From Adiantum capillus-veneris (lineage: Eukaryota > Streptophyta > Polypodiopsida > Polypodiales > Pteridaceae), in NCBI GenBank assembly GCA_014529385.2, contig CM043942.1, positions 54,064,647-54,128,646 of the forward strand: DNA of 64,000 nucleotides, written 5' to 3'. Made by a program: the position numbers and the translations under genes. Positions 45,289 through 56,049 of the stretch are shown here, piece by piece. Each line of letters begins with the position of its first letter. Position 1 is the first letter of the stretch. The notes under the pieces were generated by a model. The model was given only the letters and a program-made list of their open reading frames with translations, was not told the DNA's origin and made no database searches.

Positions 45289-46532
45289 GTGACTTTCATA
45301 ACGTTAGAGAGGATGGTCTTTGGGAAGTCCATCTCTTTTCGTGTGAATGACTGGGTAACAATGTTTCCTTCATGCAAAGGTGTACATAGAGTGAAGACAA
45401 CTAAACGCGATAAAGTAAAAAACCATTGGAAAGGTCGTGTTCTTGCTTTCAAAGTGACCGACAATGGCTGGCTAGCTAAGGTTCAACATGTGTACATGGC
45501 CAAGGATATGGTGTTAGATTGGGAAGAACATCCCACATTGCATTCTTACTGTAAGTACAAAAAAAAAAACTATTTGATACACTGAATTTTTTTCATTATC
45601 CCATGTTTTTTTCTCATTTTTTTGATTCCATTCCATATATATTTCCTTCAACAGCTGTGGAATGGCAGCCTGTGGAGAGTCTGAGTGGGACATTCAAAGC
45701 AATGCATAAAGGGATTGCAGATGCTATGTATGCTGACAAGCCACCTTCCTTTTACAAAAAAATGGATTTGTTTTGTCTATTTTGCAGAATACAAAGTTCC
45801 ATCACGAGAAGGTGCATATGGAGAACTACATCAGTTACCCTTCCCCACCATAAGTTCACTTGATTGGGAAGCTCCTGATGCATGTACTATATCAAGCTTC
45901 AAATCCAAGATCAAAGAAGACATCCTTAAAGCTATGTCTCCGGGCAGGATATCAAGAAGGATTAAAGTTCAATGGTTCTTGCCTATACATGTCTTTGTGG
46001 CATGTTTCAAAACAATGGATTTGCAAAGGACAAAGACGACGTGGCTTAATAGAAGACTTTCTATATGACTGAACTGAATAATGTTCTTGGAGACGGATGG
46101 AGCACCAAAGAAACTTTCCATATTGGTGACAATATTAGTTGTAGAGTAATCCCAAATTCTATGTCTATCTCATATCAACTATGTCCGTCAATCATTAGTT
46201 CTCGGCTATGACTATAGGAGATGAGAAGCAAATTAGGTAGCTGGGTTCCTCTCGACTCTGAGGAAAATTGTCCAGAGTTTGAACTAAAGGTCACAGTCCA
46301 TCCACACACCGAGTATAGAAGCCTGATAGTAACAACAAATTGCAGACTAAATGATGTTAGAGAATCTCTTGAGTTTCTTGATGAAACATCTCCCGAGTAT
46401 AGATTCAAAGTGGATGAAATTGTGGTGAGCACAAGGATGAGAATTCAACCTCTTGCATCACATGCCTTCCCCCAAAAAGAGTTGTATTTGAGCCACTTGC
46501 AAGGACTTGAAAAAACAAGTTCAATATTGTAA
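45289..46532 (+). CDS. Unknown gene A, spliced, convergent with the H3-ULP1 gene
   Basis: A first exon (45,289-45,550) encodes FRVNDWVTMFPSCKGVHRVK and WKGRVLAFKVTDNGWLAKVQ. A clean GTAAGT...CAACAG intron (45,551-45,654) leads to AVEWQPVESLSGTFKAMHKG and, after a single-base frame change near 45,770, EYKVPSREGAYGELHQLPFP and more. A last frame (46,221-46,532) encodes EFELKVTVHPHTEYRSLIVT. It looks like a real gene or transposon gene with small lesions, but I recognise no family. It ends about 190 bp from the convergent 3' end of the H3-ULP1 gene. Confidence 0.5.
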
Positions 46533-46718
46533 TCATTTTGCAAATATATTTATCTTTTCTCTACTTATGTTGTTTTAAACTTACATGACATCATGATACA
46601 CATTTAAGAATCGACAGTTGGTATTAAGTATTTGAAGTACAAAATTATGAATCACCAAAGGGTATATATATATGTTCATATGGACAAAATTAACAAAAGT
46701 CTACATAGCTTTTGTGGA

Positions 46719-49001
46719 CTATTCAATCATGAAACTCCACTTTTCTTTTTGCCTGAGAGGATTCTGCATCCTCAGAGACCCTTTTCCTTTTGTGTTCAGA
46801 AGGGGTGAAAGTTCAGGAGTGGGTGGTGGTGGTGACTTGGCAGGGGTTGGTGCTTTGGACCCCTTAGGGCTTGGCACGGGTGACTTGGCAGGGGTTGGTG
46901 CTTTGGGCTCCTTAGGACTGGTTGGCTTGGGTGATTTGGCAGCTTTCTTTGACAACATGAATGGTAGCTTGAAAGGTGAGCTAGGTGCCTCCCCTTATTG
47001 TTCTTAAGTGTACGACGCTTTTGAACCTTGAATTTCAATGGTGAGTGGAATGGATGGCCCTTTGTATCTGCTCTAATTTTTTGCAAGGCTCTTAGTGGGA
47101 CTCTTTTCCCTTGGAATTGTTCTTAGTGAGACTCTTCCCCTTGGCAGGGATCTTCTTTTTGGTAGGACTCTTTCCCTTGGCAGGGATCTTCTTCTTGGGA
47201 CTCTTCCCCTTGGCAGGACTCTTCTTGTGATCCTTTTTCTTTGTATGGATCTTTGCAGGACTTTTCTTCTTTTGATCCATTTTCTTTGCATCCAAACCTT
47301 TGGTGGCTCTACCTTTCTTTGGTGGCAAAGGAGAATCTGGATCATTTGGATTTATTGATCTTTCCAAAACCATAGAAACAGCCTTCTCTCTCACCCACGT
47401 GACCCAAGACTCTGGATAGTCATGCAACTGGAAAAAAAAAGAAAAAGGAACTAAAGGACATTACATACATACATAAAACATCAAAATAAATACATGAACC
47501 ACACTTACAGTGAGTGTAGTCATCCGGCACCTTGACTCAAGATATCTCCATGCATTTGCAAGCACCCTCCATCCACAAGATGTTGAGTCTGTCTGTAAAG
47601 GCACTTTTTGATTGTAGTACTTGAAAGCTTCTATATTATAATCCTTATTTGTGGTACTCAGGTGACCAACAATAAGTTTGGCAGCACTGCAAGAAGACAT
47701 TGAATCAAAAAGCTACTAATAGAAACAATGGGCCATCATCAAGCATAGATTATGCTTCATACTTACAGTTTACTTATCCCATGGATACTTGACAATGAAT
47801 TCATAAATATAATATCTTTCTCCAAAAGATTGAAGATAATAAGACTCCAATGTCCTCTACAAAATAAAAAACAATTAGCTAAGAATACCACAAAATGTTA
47901 AAAATAACATGTAAGGAGTTAAGAATTACCCTTCAACATAGGGGTATAATATGTAATTGTAGGTCAGCATGTTAAAATCATCAAAAAAACTTGAAAGGGT
48001 TCCTTGCTTGTTGAAAAGGCACTGTGTCACTAGAGGGTCAAGTATGGCAATTTGCATAGCTAGAGCCTCTGGAAGATCCCTCATAAGACACCTGGAAAAG
48101 GAAACACAAGCCCCAATGAGCCCCTTGTGCCTGCCTGCCATGCACATGCACTAATAATTAGCAAAGCAACACACCTGAGACAGATATAGAGCACAGTGTC
48201 ACCAAGCTCAATGTTGGGATTTACAAGCATACTTGTGTCTTGAAGGAATATGTCCAAATATGCCTCAGTATCTCCAAACAAGGAGATATCCACCACCATT
48301 TGGCCTGTGACTTTTTCATAAAGAAGAGAGTTGGATGCTCTTAAAATTTCAGCTTGCTCTTTAAGGATAGCATCCTCAGATATCATGTCTTGCTCCCTCT
48401 CAACTTCCTTTCCTGCTTTAATATCCTCGGACTTTCTTGTCTCGCACTCATATGTAACATCCTCAATGACAACCCCAGAATCTTTCTGCTGCCTGGAAGG
48501 AGGGATGTTTAAAATTTGGAAGGCTCTAAGATCCTCACTAGGAATGAGCTCAAGAGCCTTATCAAACTTGTACCTTAGCCTTGACACAAGCACAAAATCT
48601 TTGCTCATAATGTGACCCTCTGAGAAAATGCAGCTGCAATGTAGCTATCATTCATAAAGTCTATGAGAAAATCCTCAGCAGCTTCCTGAAGGCACATCAC
48701 AGCTTGAGATTGCCACCTTACTGAGACAAAAGTTTTGATATTCATCATGCTTACAAGTCTATCAGATATCTCCTTGACAACTCTCATGAAAGAGAGCTTT
48801 GGAATCAGTAGACAAGTAGACTTTTGCGCTTTTCTTATTTCTCTTAGGGACTTCACCTGATAATTCAATCTTTTTTCTGGCATTGGGCCTCTGACGAGGT
48901 AGTGGAGGGGGTGCTTTCTCTGCATCTTTCTCAGCATCACCTATTTCTAGATCAGTTGGGGCTTGGTAGACCTTCCTTGCAGTTTGCTTAGTCCTCGCCA
49001 T
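46719..49001 (-). CDS. Histone H3-like domain fused to C48/ULP1-type protease and SPK-rich tail
   Basis: Exon 1 (49,001-48,175) starts with MARTKQTARK, identical to the H3 N-terminus, and then the H3 core: LREIRKAQKSTCLLIPKLSF (alpha-N), RWQSQAVMCLQEAAEDFLI (alpha-2) and QRVTL-MSKDFVLVSRLR (alpha-3). Two single-base frame breaks lie in this exon (A-run near 48,880; near 48,612). Canonical GT-AG introns follow at 48,174-48,092, 47,929-47,857 and beyond. Exons 3-4 give a C48 protease signature: GGHWSLIIFNLLEKD (His), FMNSLSS (Asn/Asp position) and PLQTDSTSCGWRVLANAW (Gln and Cys). The last exon encodes a tail with repeats such as KSPAKGKSPKKK and, after another frame break near 47,090, KAPTPAKSP repeats. 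Likely role: a chromatin-located SUMO or ubiquitin-like protease; inference only. Confidence 0.85.
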
Positions 49002-49004
49002 TTG

Positions 49005-50290
49005 GGTAAAAGAACACACCACCACGCGACAGACGCGTAAGCCACAACCTTCAAGGTGTTTCTATCGCGCTGTGTATGAGGAGAAGGGTGACAACACGAA
49101 GCGATAGAAGGGTGACCCAAGCTGTGGAATAGGTCCGTATCGCGTCGTATGTGATCACCGAAAGATCCAAAAAAAAATTCAAAAAATGCCCTGTACGACG
49201 CGATAGAGGGCGCAACCACACCTTAGAATATCACCGTATCGCGTCGTATGTGAGGTGTGACATCTTTAAGCCGAGCAGATCCTACGCACGACGATGCGAT
49301 GAGAGCCTCACCTGACCGTTGCAACATACGCCTATCGCGTCGTATGGGAAAGCCATGAGTATTCCAAAAAAAAAGACTTTCACAATGCGATAGAGGGCAC
49401 ACAACACCTTAGGACATGGTATAGAGAGAGGGTATGCGAGTTGTGAAAACGTTTAATTAGCCGAGCAGCAAACCCCGTACGACGTGATGAGAGGTTCACC
49501 GAGACTCTACAACTTGCGCCTATCGCATCGTAAGGGATACTAAGAGTGGGAAGTGGTAGGAGGTGCACCCACATGCCCAACACTTCCGGTCGCGTCGTTT
49601 GAGAAGAAACTTGGCTTGGCTTAGTGGACGAATGACTCGAAGTGCGGGTAGTTGAGGATGACACGACGCGAATGTCGAGTATGGGAGAAAGCACAAAATG
49701 AGCATGTGACAAGGGTTTATATAGATAAGACCGTTCGTACGACGACCGTTGTGCATAGGCCACGTGGCACGTGTGCATGGCTGACACGTGTCACTAACGG
49801 TCATATTTCGGATGTTATATAAAGCTTGGTCTCGAATTTTAAGAAGGTTGCACGTTCACATTGTCGCATACAACGCGACATATTATCCATTTTTGTGTAA
49901 TCCTTTCGCCTCGCACGATCTCATCCTTTGCAAATTGCACATCGGTGGCCCCTATCGCTTCTTGTTTGCTTTGTTGTGGCTTTGTCTCGTACGACGCGCA
50001 AGGAAGTAGTTCCAAAGGCTGGGTCTAGCGCCTATCGCGTCGTTCGGTGTGGCTTTGTCCTACACGACGCATAGGGAGGCACTTCCAAAGCCTGTGTCCA
50101 GCGCGTATCGTGTGGTGCGGGTTTGTTCGTTTTGCTGTGGTTTTGTCCCGCACGATGCGTAGGGAGCAAGTTGCAAAGCTTGGGTCCAGCGCGTATCGCG
50201 TGGTTCGGGTTTGTCATTGGCACTAGTACATTAACGTTGGGCGTATTTCCGTACCTTGTACCTAGCTTCACACTGTCGACTTTTCCTCTA
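49005..50290. promoter_or_regulatory. Divergent intergenic region with about 20 TATCGCGTCGTAT-type repeats
   Basis: CpG-rich motifs of the form CC/GTATCGCGTCGTATG, or the complement CGTACGACGCGATAG, recur in both orientations near 49,063, 49,100, 49,136, 49,196, 49,232, 49,330, 49,385, 49,475, 49,517, 49,588, 49,660, 49,735, 49,985, 50,032, 50,062, 50,104, 50,146 and 50,190. The region separates the minus-strand H3-ULP1 start from the plus-strand gene at 50,294. Such clustered degenerate repeats are typical of protein-binding arrays (transposase subterminal repeats or promoters). Confidence 0.7.
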
Positions 50291-50293
50291 CCA

Positions 50294-51877
50294 TGATTGA
50301 AGGCCGAGAGGAGATTTTGGAGGAGAGTACAAGTGAGAAACTATTGGTGGCTCTGATGGATGGTGGTTACATGGAGGTGTACACCAAAGCATATGAAATA
50401 TTAACCCTGTGTTTGATCTTGCAGCTTTGTTAGAACATTTGAAAGACTTCTTGGCAGAAGAATTCAAAGAGTTTGAAGAAGCAGTTGAAGGCAAGTGTTT
50501 GGTTTTAGATGGAAGGCTTATTGTCATCTAACTGAATATACTACAGACTCAATTGAGAAGAGCAAAGTAACAAGGAGGTTTGGAAGATTTTCTAAGAAGA
50601 CTTCCTTTGTTTGTCCACCTACCATCTCTTGTCAATTACATTTAAAACCTTGTAACCTTGTTCCAAAAGAAGTTGCTTTTCTTTTCTTTTTGTTCCTTAG
50701 AGTTGACATGCAAGGCAAAGCTGATGAAGTGAAAGATATAGATGAGGCAACAAATAAAAATGTTTCCATAGTTTTGCAGCTTGAGAAAAGTGAAATTCTA
50801 GAAGAGGAGGAAGTTGATGTTGCAGCTGAGGAGCAGGAGAGTGCAAATTTTGATGTTGCTCAATTTAGAGCTAGTACTGTCATTGATGAGCCAACAGATG
50901 AGGTAGAGGTATCTGAAGCTTCCCTTACTATTCCAAATCTTCCCTACTTCTTTATCAATGGGAAAGAGTATATTCCTCTCCATCATATCCAGGGTTTGCT
51001 TAATATGAGGGAGGAATACCGTATTGCAACCATTTCTGAAGCTTCTGAGGTGGCCAAAGATTTTATTGACACAGAAGAAGAGTCAAAAGAGGAGTTTTTA
51101 GCACTTGATCTTCATACATCCAATTAAGATTTTTTGCCTGCTCCTGATGCACTTGCTCTATGCATAGGAAGAGTGGAAGAGGAAAAACCTTCCCTCAAAG
51201 ATGAGGATTTTGAGAAGAGGCTTGTTGAGCTTGGCATCCAATCTTTTGGCAGAGACTTTAAGCTGAAAAAAATTGGAAAGGAAGTTGACATAAGAGAGAT
51301 GACCGGATCATGCAATCTCCTTCAATAGTAAGTCATTGCTGAAGATGAATTGCAAAAGGTGATCTCCCTACTGAAATCTTTCTTTTTTTTCAAGTTAGTT
51401 TAAATTACTCATTGTCTTGTTTTGCAGATTGAACTCCTTGACAAAGACAATTTTCTTGGGAGAGCTAAAGGCTCGAGAGGGAAAGCAATAGAGGGCTCTT
51501 CAAGAAGGGATGCCTCCTCTCTCATGCACTACATGCCTACATTGGATAGTGCCACCTTCTGTGCTTTCCGCATGCAGTATTCTGAAGATCCTGAGTTGCC
51601 AATGGTTGCACTGAAGATATTGTCACGATTTTTAGGATACACTCCCCTTCAAATCAATGCAAACAAGATTATGCTACTTGAGAGAGCAGCAACACTTCGA
51701 ACGTTTGGATATGCTGCAGGATTCAATGCCTCAAGAGCAATATACTTTCTTTGCTACTCTAGCTATGCAGCAGCAGCTGAGGAGACAAATGTCAACCTTC
51801 TTGGGGGCTATAAAAGAAGAAAGTTTTTGAGATATAGGGGTGACATGCCTGGAGATAAAAAAAAAATCAAAAACTGA
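50294..51877 (+). CDS. Unknown gene B, divergent from H3-ULP1, with frame breaks
   Basis: The frame opens MIEGREEILEESTSEKLLVA, shifts near 50,395 into PVFDLAALLEHLKDFLAEEF, continues with an acidic segment (LEKSEILEEEEVDVAAEEQE) and PNLPYFFINGKEYIPLHHIQ, and ends with YMPTLDSATFCAFRMQYSED and YTPLQINANKIMLLERAATL to a TGA at 51,877. A TTTTGCAG acceptor near 51,427 suggests an intron before the last part. No family is recognised. Its position as the divergent partner of H3-ULP1 suggests it belongs to the same element. Confidence 0.5.
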
Positions 51878-52545
51878 TGTAAATTTTGACAATTTTTTGC
51901 ACCAAAATATCTTTTTTGAATTTGGATCTCTTTAGAAAGATTCAGTACAAAGTTTCAAAGTGAAGCATTAATCTCAGATCTGTGGTTGAGCAGCATGGTT
52001 GTTTGATCTCATCCGTTGTAATTGCCTCCTATAGAACCAATTGAATAATTCCTTAAGTGCATTGCTCCTTCTTTGTCCACCTCCCTTTCTCGTACATTTG
52101 AAAAAAGAAACCCTCGCTTGATAGTGAGATTTTCCATTCCCTGAGTATTCCATGTTGCAAGGGTCCTTGTTTTGCAAAATATGACATGTTGCAAGGGGTC
52201 CATGTTGCAAGGGGTCCTTGTTTTGCAAAACTGATGTAAATTTGACAATTTTTTGCACCAAAATATCTTGTTTGAATTTGGATCTCTTTAGAAATATTCA
52301 GTACAAAGTTTCAAAGTGAAGCATTAATCTCAGATCTATGGTTGAGCAGCATGGTTGTTTGATCTCATCCGTTGTAATTGCCTCCTATACGACCAATTGA
52401 ATAATTCCTTTAGTGCATTGCTCCTTCTTTGTCCACCTCCCTTTCTCGTACATTTGAAAAAAGAAACCATTGCTTGAGAGCGAGATTTTTCCATTCCTTG
52501 AGTATTCCATGTTGCAAGGGGTCCTTGTTTTGCAAAATATGGTCC
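51876..52545. repeat. Two-copy direct repeat of about 330 bp
   Basis: Copies at about 51,876-52,222 and 52,228-52,545 share CTGATGTAAATTTTGACAAT, TTGAGCAGCATGGTTGTTTG and a repeated CATGTTGCAAGGGGTCCTTG word, which itself occurs two to three times per copy. They lie between gene B and the transposase remnant. Confidence 0.9.
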
Positions 52546-52593
52546 ATGCAGGTACAGAATATGCTAAAAATAAAAAAAAGTTATTAGTTGAAC

Positions 52594-54787
52594 TCAATAG
52601 GATGCAAAGTAAAATACTATCCAAACTTTAAAAAGTAATTGAATACTCACCAAGTAATATGTGATGTCTTTTGCTCCCCAAGCATCTGTAATAGCAGTTA
52701 GTAAAAGCTTTATTGTCTTTTTAAAGTCATCTGCATAAGTAGTAGAGCTAACTTGTTGTCTCAAAACTTTCAAAAAATTGTTGAGCTTCTTCCACACTTC
52801 CATGCGTTTGTTGGCTACATCTGGTCTACTTTTGACATTGGTTGTTATAACACAAAAGATCCTTCCAGCAGTTCCACATAGCATAAACTTGTTTGTTGTC
52901 ATGGTTACTCAAAAGTCTTGTGGCTTTTGCTCCACCCATTGAAACATCTTGCAAAACATCACCGATTCCTTTTGAAAGAGTGGGATCTTTTTTAGATGCA
53001 CTTGACAACCATGAAAACCCATTTGAGAGAGCAAAGCTTCGCATTTTCCTATGCACTCGTCTGCAAGTTTAGTTGGCTTAATAGAATATGCATAGTCAAG
53101 ATGGAGTCGAAGCAATTTGTCCAAGATTCTAATCTCTGCATGCATTGTGCATATATGTACATTTTTTAAATCTATTGTTAGAATTGGATCCCAAATCATA
53201 GAAGACGATGGGTAGTCGATGACGTTAACACTATTCCTCGATGGTGCTTTTCCAACCTCGTGTTCTGCAAGCCATCCTTTTGTTCCACTGCTTTCTATGC
53301 AATATAGACAAGGATACTTGGTATTGGCACCTCCACATACACCAAACATGCACTTTAATGCTTTTAGGTCGGCACTCAAGTGCCATTCTACAAAAAAGTC
53401 ACTCATGCCATCTACACAGAGTTTTTCACCACCTGCATTTTGGTCCTGTATAACAGAGGGATATCGGTTTGCAAAAACAGCCATTTCAATGTATCGTGAT
53501 TTTCTATTGGTATTTGAGCTGCTCCGATCCACCAAAGTTTCATTTCTGATTGAGTTTTGTGGTATGGGGAATCAAACTTACCCTGGCTATAGTCCAATGC
53601 TCTATTCATAAGGGATATGGATACTCTTTCCATTTTTTGACATTTTTGAATTTGAGCTTCATCCAATTTCAAAACAAATATAAGTTTTCCTTCACAATCT
53701 ACTTCTTGCATATTATAGTATCTCACCATAGCAGATTGAACATTTTTTATACTCATCCAAATGTTATTAAAAACATTATACTCAAAAGAAGATTTTTTTT
53801 TTCTGTTTTTCATATGGCATCGTTCCTTCTATATGATAGTACTCTCCAAAATGTTCAGGTATTTCTTCGTTTAATAGAGTCCTAACTTTCCCAACATTAT
53901 GAGGCCTAGGCAACCCAAAAGCTTTAATCTTGTAATACTTTAAAACCTGAAACCAGGTTTTAGAGATGGCCATGTAACCCCTTCTACTCACCCCCACTGT
54001 GTCACAAACTTCTTGCATTTGAGAAGGTTGGACCAGTAAACCCATATCTTTCAGTAAACTTTGAAATACAAATTTTTTCTGATTTTGATTTTCAAGAAGT
54101 TTCAAAAGTTTAAGAATATCACTTTTGTTCATTACCTCATTCAAAAATCTCACTCTCTCTTGACCATTGGACATATCAAATCTAAAAGACTAGTCACATG
54201 TTCTCTAGTAATCTTTAATCTTTTTTTTTCTTTGTCCAGAACCTTCTGTTAAGTTTACTACATCTCTCATTCGTTTTTACTCGTGCTCTTAATCTTATTG
54301 GAGTTTCTTTTAAAGTCCGAAGTTGATGATTTTCTTGTTTTAGAGATGCTATTTGGTTTTCAAGTTCTAAAATTCTTGTTGCATTTGAAGACAAAACAGT
54401 TTTGAGATATTGAATGTAATGTGTATGATCAATGTGTAAATGAGATAACCTAGAACTATATCCAAGTAAGCCATCAACCCCATCACCAACAAATCTCATT
54501 AAATCATGAGGTGTGTGAAAAGATGGATACCTTCTAGTGCTAGGATCCGGTGGATACAAGCTCCTATCTGTCCATATATCAATGTGTTTCTTTCCCTCGT
54601 TGCGAAGTTGTTCTGCTTCATTTGCAGTTGTAACTGGTCTTTGATAGACACTCTGCGTAGTAGCATATTCCTGGCTTAGCTTAATGTTCAAGTGAAACTT
54701 GCGGTTATCACTAATGGAAGATGTATTAGTCATTGTAAGTAATGAAGGAGCAGAAAGTATAATGAAAATAACGTAGCAGCAGAACAA
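52594..54787 (-). pseudogene. Probable DDE-type transposase, frameshifted
   Basis: Reading down the minus strand: an N-terminal frame (54,787-54,215) with a leucine-heptad stretch (RILELENQIASLKQENHQLR); SNGQERVRFLNEVMNKSDIL; a central part with LIFVLKLDEAQIQKCQKMER; then VEWHLSADLKALKCMFGVCG and KYPCLYCIESSG (a Cys-x-x-Cys knuckle); and a C-terminal part ending KTIKLLLTAITDAWGAKDIT. The DLKAL...CxxC layout occurs in several eukaryotic DDE transposase groups, but I cannot assign the superfamily. At least four frame changes make this copy probably inactive, though introns may explain some. Confidence 0.55.
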
Positions 54788-55120
54788 GGTGCATCAGAGA
54801 AGAAGAGAAAAAGCTCGCGAAAGGTGAGAGAAAAAAGAGAGATTCAAAAGTGGAAACAACTATTTGCTGCCAAGTGAAGTAAATGAAAACAAATTTCGAG
54901 GTGAGCCACAAAGGAATGTGAAGAAAACGATATCTTTTTGAATATTTAGAGATATGTACCTAGATACGCTTTAGATTGTGTAGATATGCTTTAAATGGCC
55001 AAAACGGACAAATTTGGAGCCGTTTTGACCACAAATGGCTCTGCTAATTAGTAATTTAACCAATTCCTTACATAGCCCTTTTTGAGTCGTTTTTGGCCCT
55101 AATGGCTATATAGTGGGTGG

Positions 55121-56022
55121 TTGGGTGGTGGACTCCTAGGTTCTAGTTCCCCTTGTCTTACAGATCTATCCTCTATGATAGATAAGTGTGCTATGGATCG
55201 ATTCTTTAAAGATGTAATTCTAGCTATTGCACTTGGGAAGAAAGAGGAACCATATAATGTGCAAGATGATTATCTTTTCTATGACAATAGGTTATACATT
55301 ACACATAGTTTTTGTGACATGGTCATGTATGAATCTCATGTTCCAGCTTATGCGTGGTATAGAGAGATTCAAGCTAATATTAATGGAATATAGTTGTACT
55401 TTACTAGCCAACAATGAACACAAACATACCGGACTATGTTGCCAGATGCATTATATGCCAAAAGACGAAGTATGATAGAGGGAAGAAGCCTGCTAGCTTG
55501 CTTCATCCATTGCCTATACCTAATTCCCCATGTGAAAGTATATCCACGGATTTCATCTTTGGATTGCCAAGATCCATTCATGGGAATACAGAAATATAGA
55601 TAGTAGTAGACCAGTCTAGCAAGAAAGTGCATTTTATATCGGCCAAAACTATTAAAGCACACCATATGGCAGCCCTCTGTATCTCACAAGTCTGTAAGTA
55701 TCATAGCTTACAAACACATACACAATCTGATAGAGACCCAAGTATGAGTAGCAATTTTTGGAAGGGTCTCATTGAAAATCTGGGTACTAAGTTGAATTTA
55801 TCATCGACCTATAATCCACACACGTATAGCCAAAGTGAGATAGCAAATTCAACTACTATTGATCTACTTAAATCCTATGTTATACAAGTAGATCAAAGAG
55901 ATCAATGGGAAAAGTACAAAAACTCATTTTTTTTAAATTCATATAAAGTTTATTTTCTCTCAAAACCTAAACTATTACGTGAGGATGTTGCTTATGTTCC
56001 TCAATATACTTTGAGTAGATAA
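55121..56022 (+). mobile_element. Ty3/gypsy integrase fragment, plus strand
   Basis: Frames give DYVARCIICQKTKYDRGKKP (zinc-finger C-x-x-C end), SPCESISTDFIFGLPRSIHG (catalytic-core start) and SDRDPSMSSNFWKGLIENLG, then LNLSSTYNPHTYSQSEIANS and DQRDQWEKYKNSFF. Stops interrupt it near 55,600. It faces the minus-strand gypsy RT starting at 56,050, so the two halves are in opposite orientation. Confidence 0.85.
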
Positions 56023-56049
56023 TAATTTCACCAAAGGACACTTTTGTAA

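Noticed and set aside
48762..49025. Ordinary host histone H3 gene or contamination
   Set aside because: The core is strongly diverged, the loop is longer, and canonical introns lead into a protease domain and an SPK tail. A host H3 gene would end after the alpha-3 helix.
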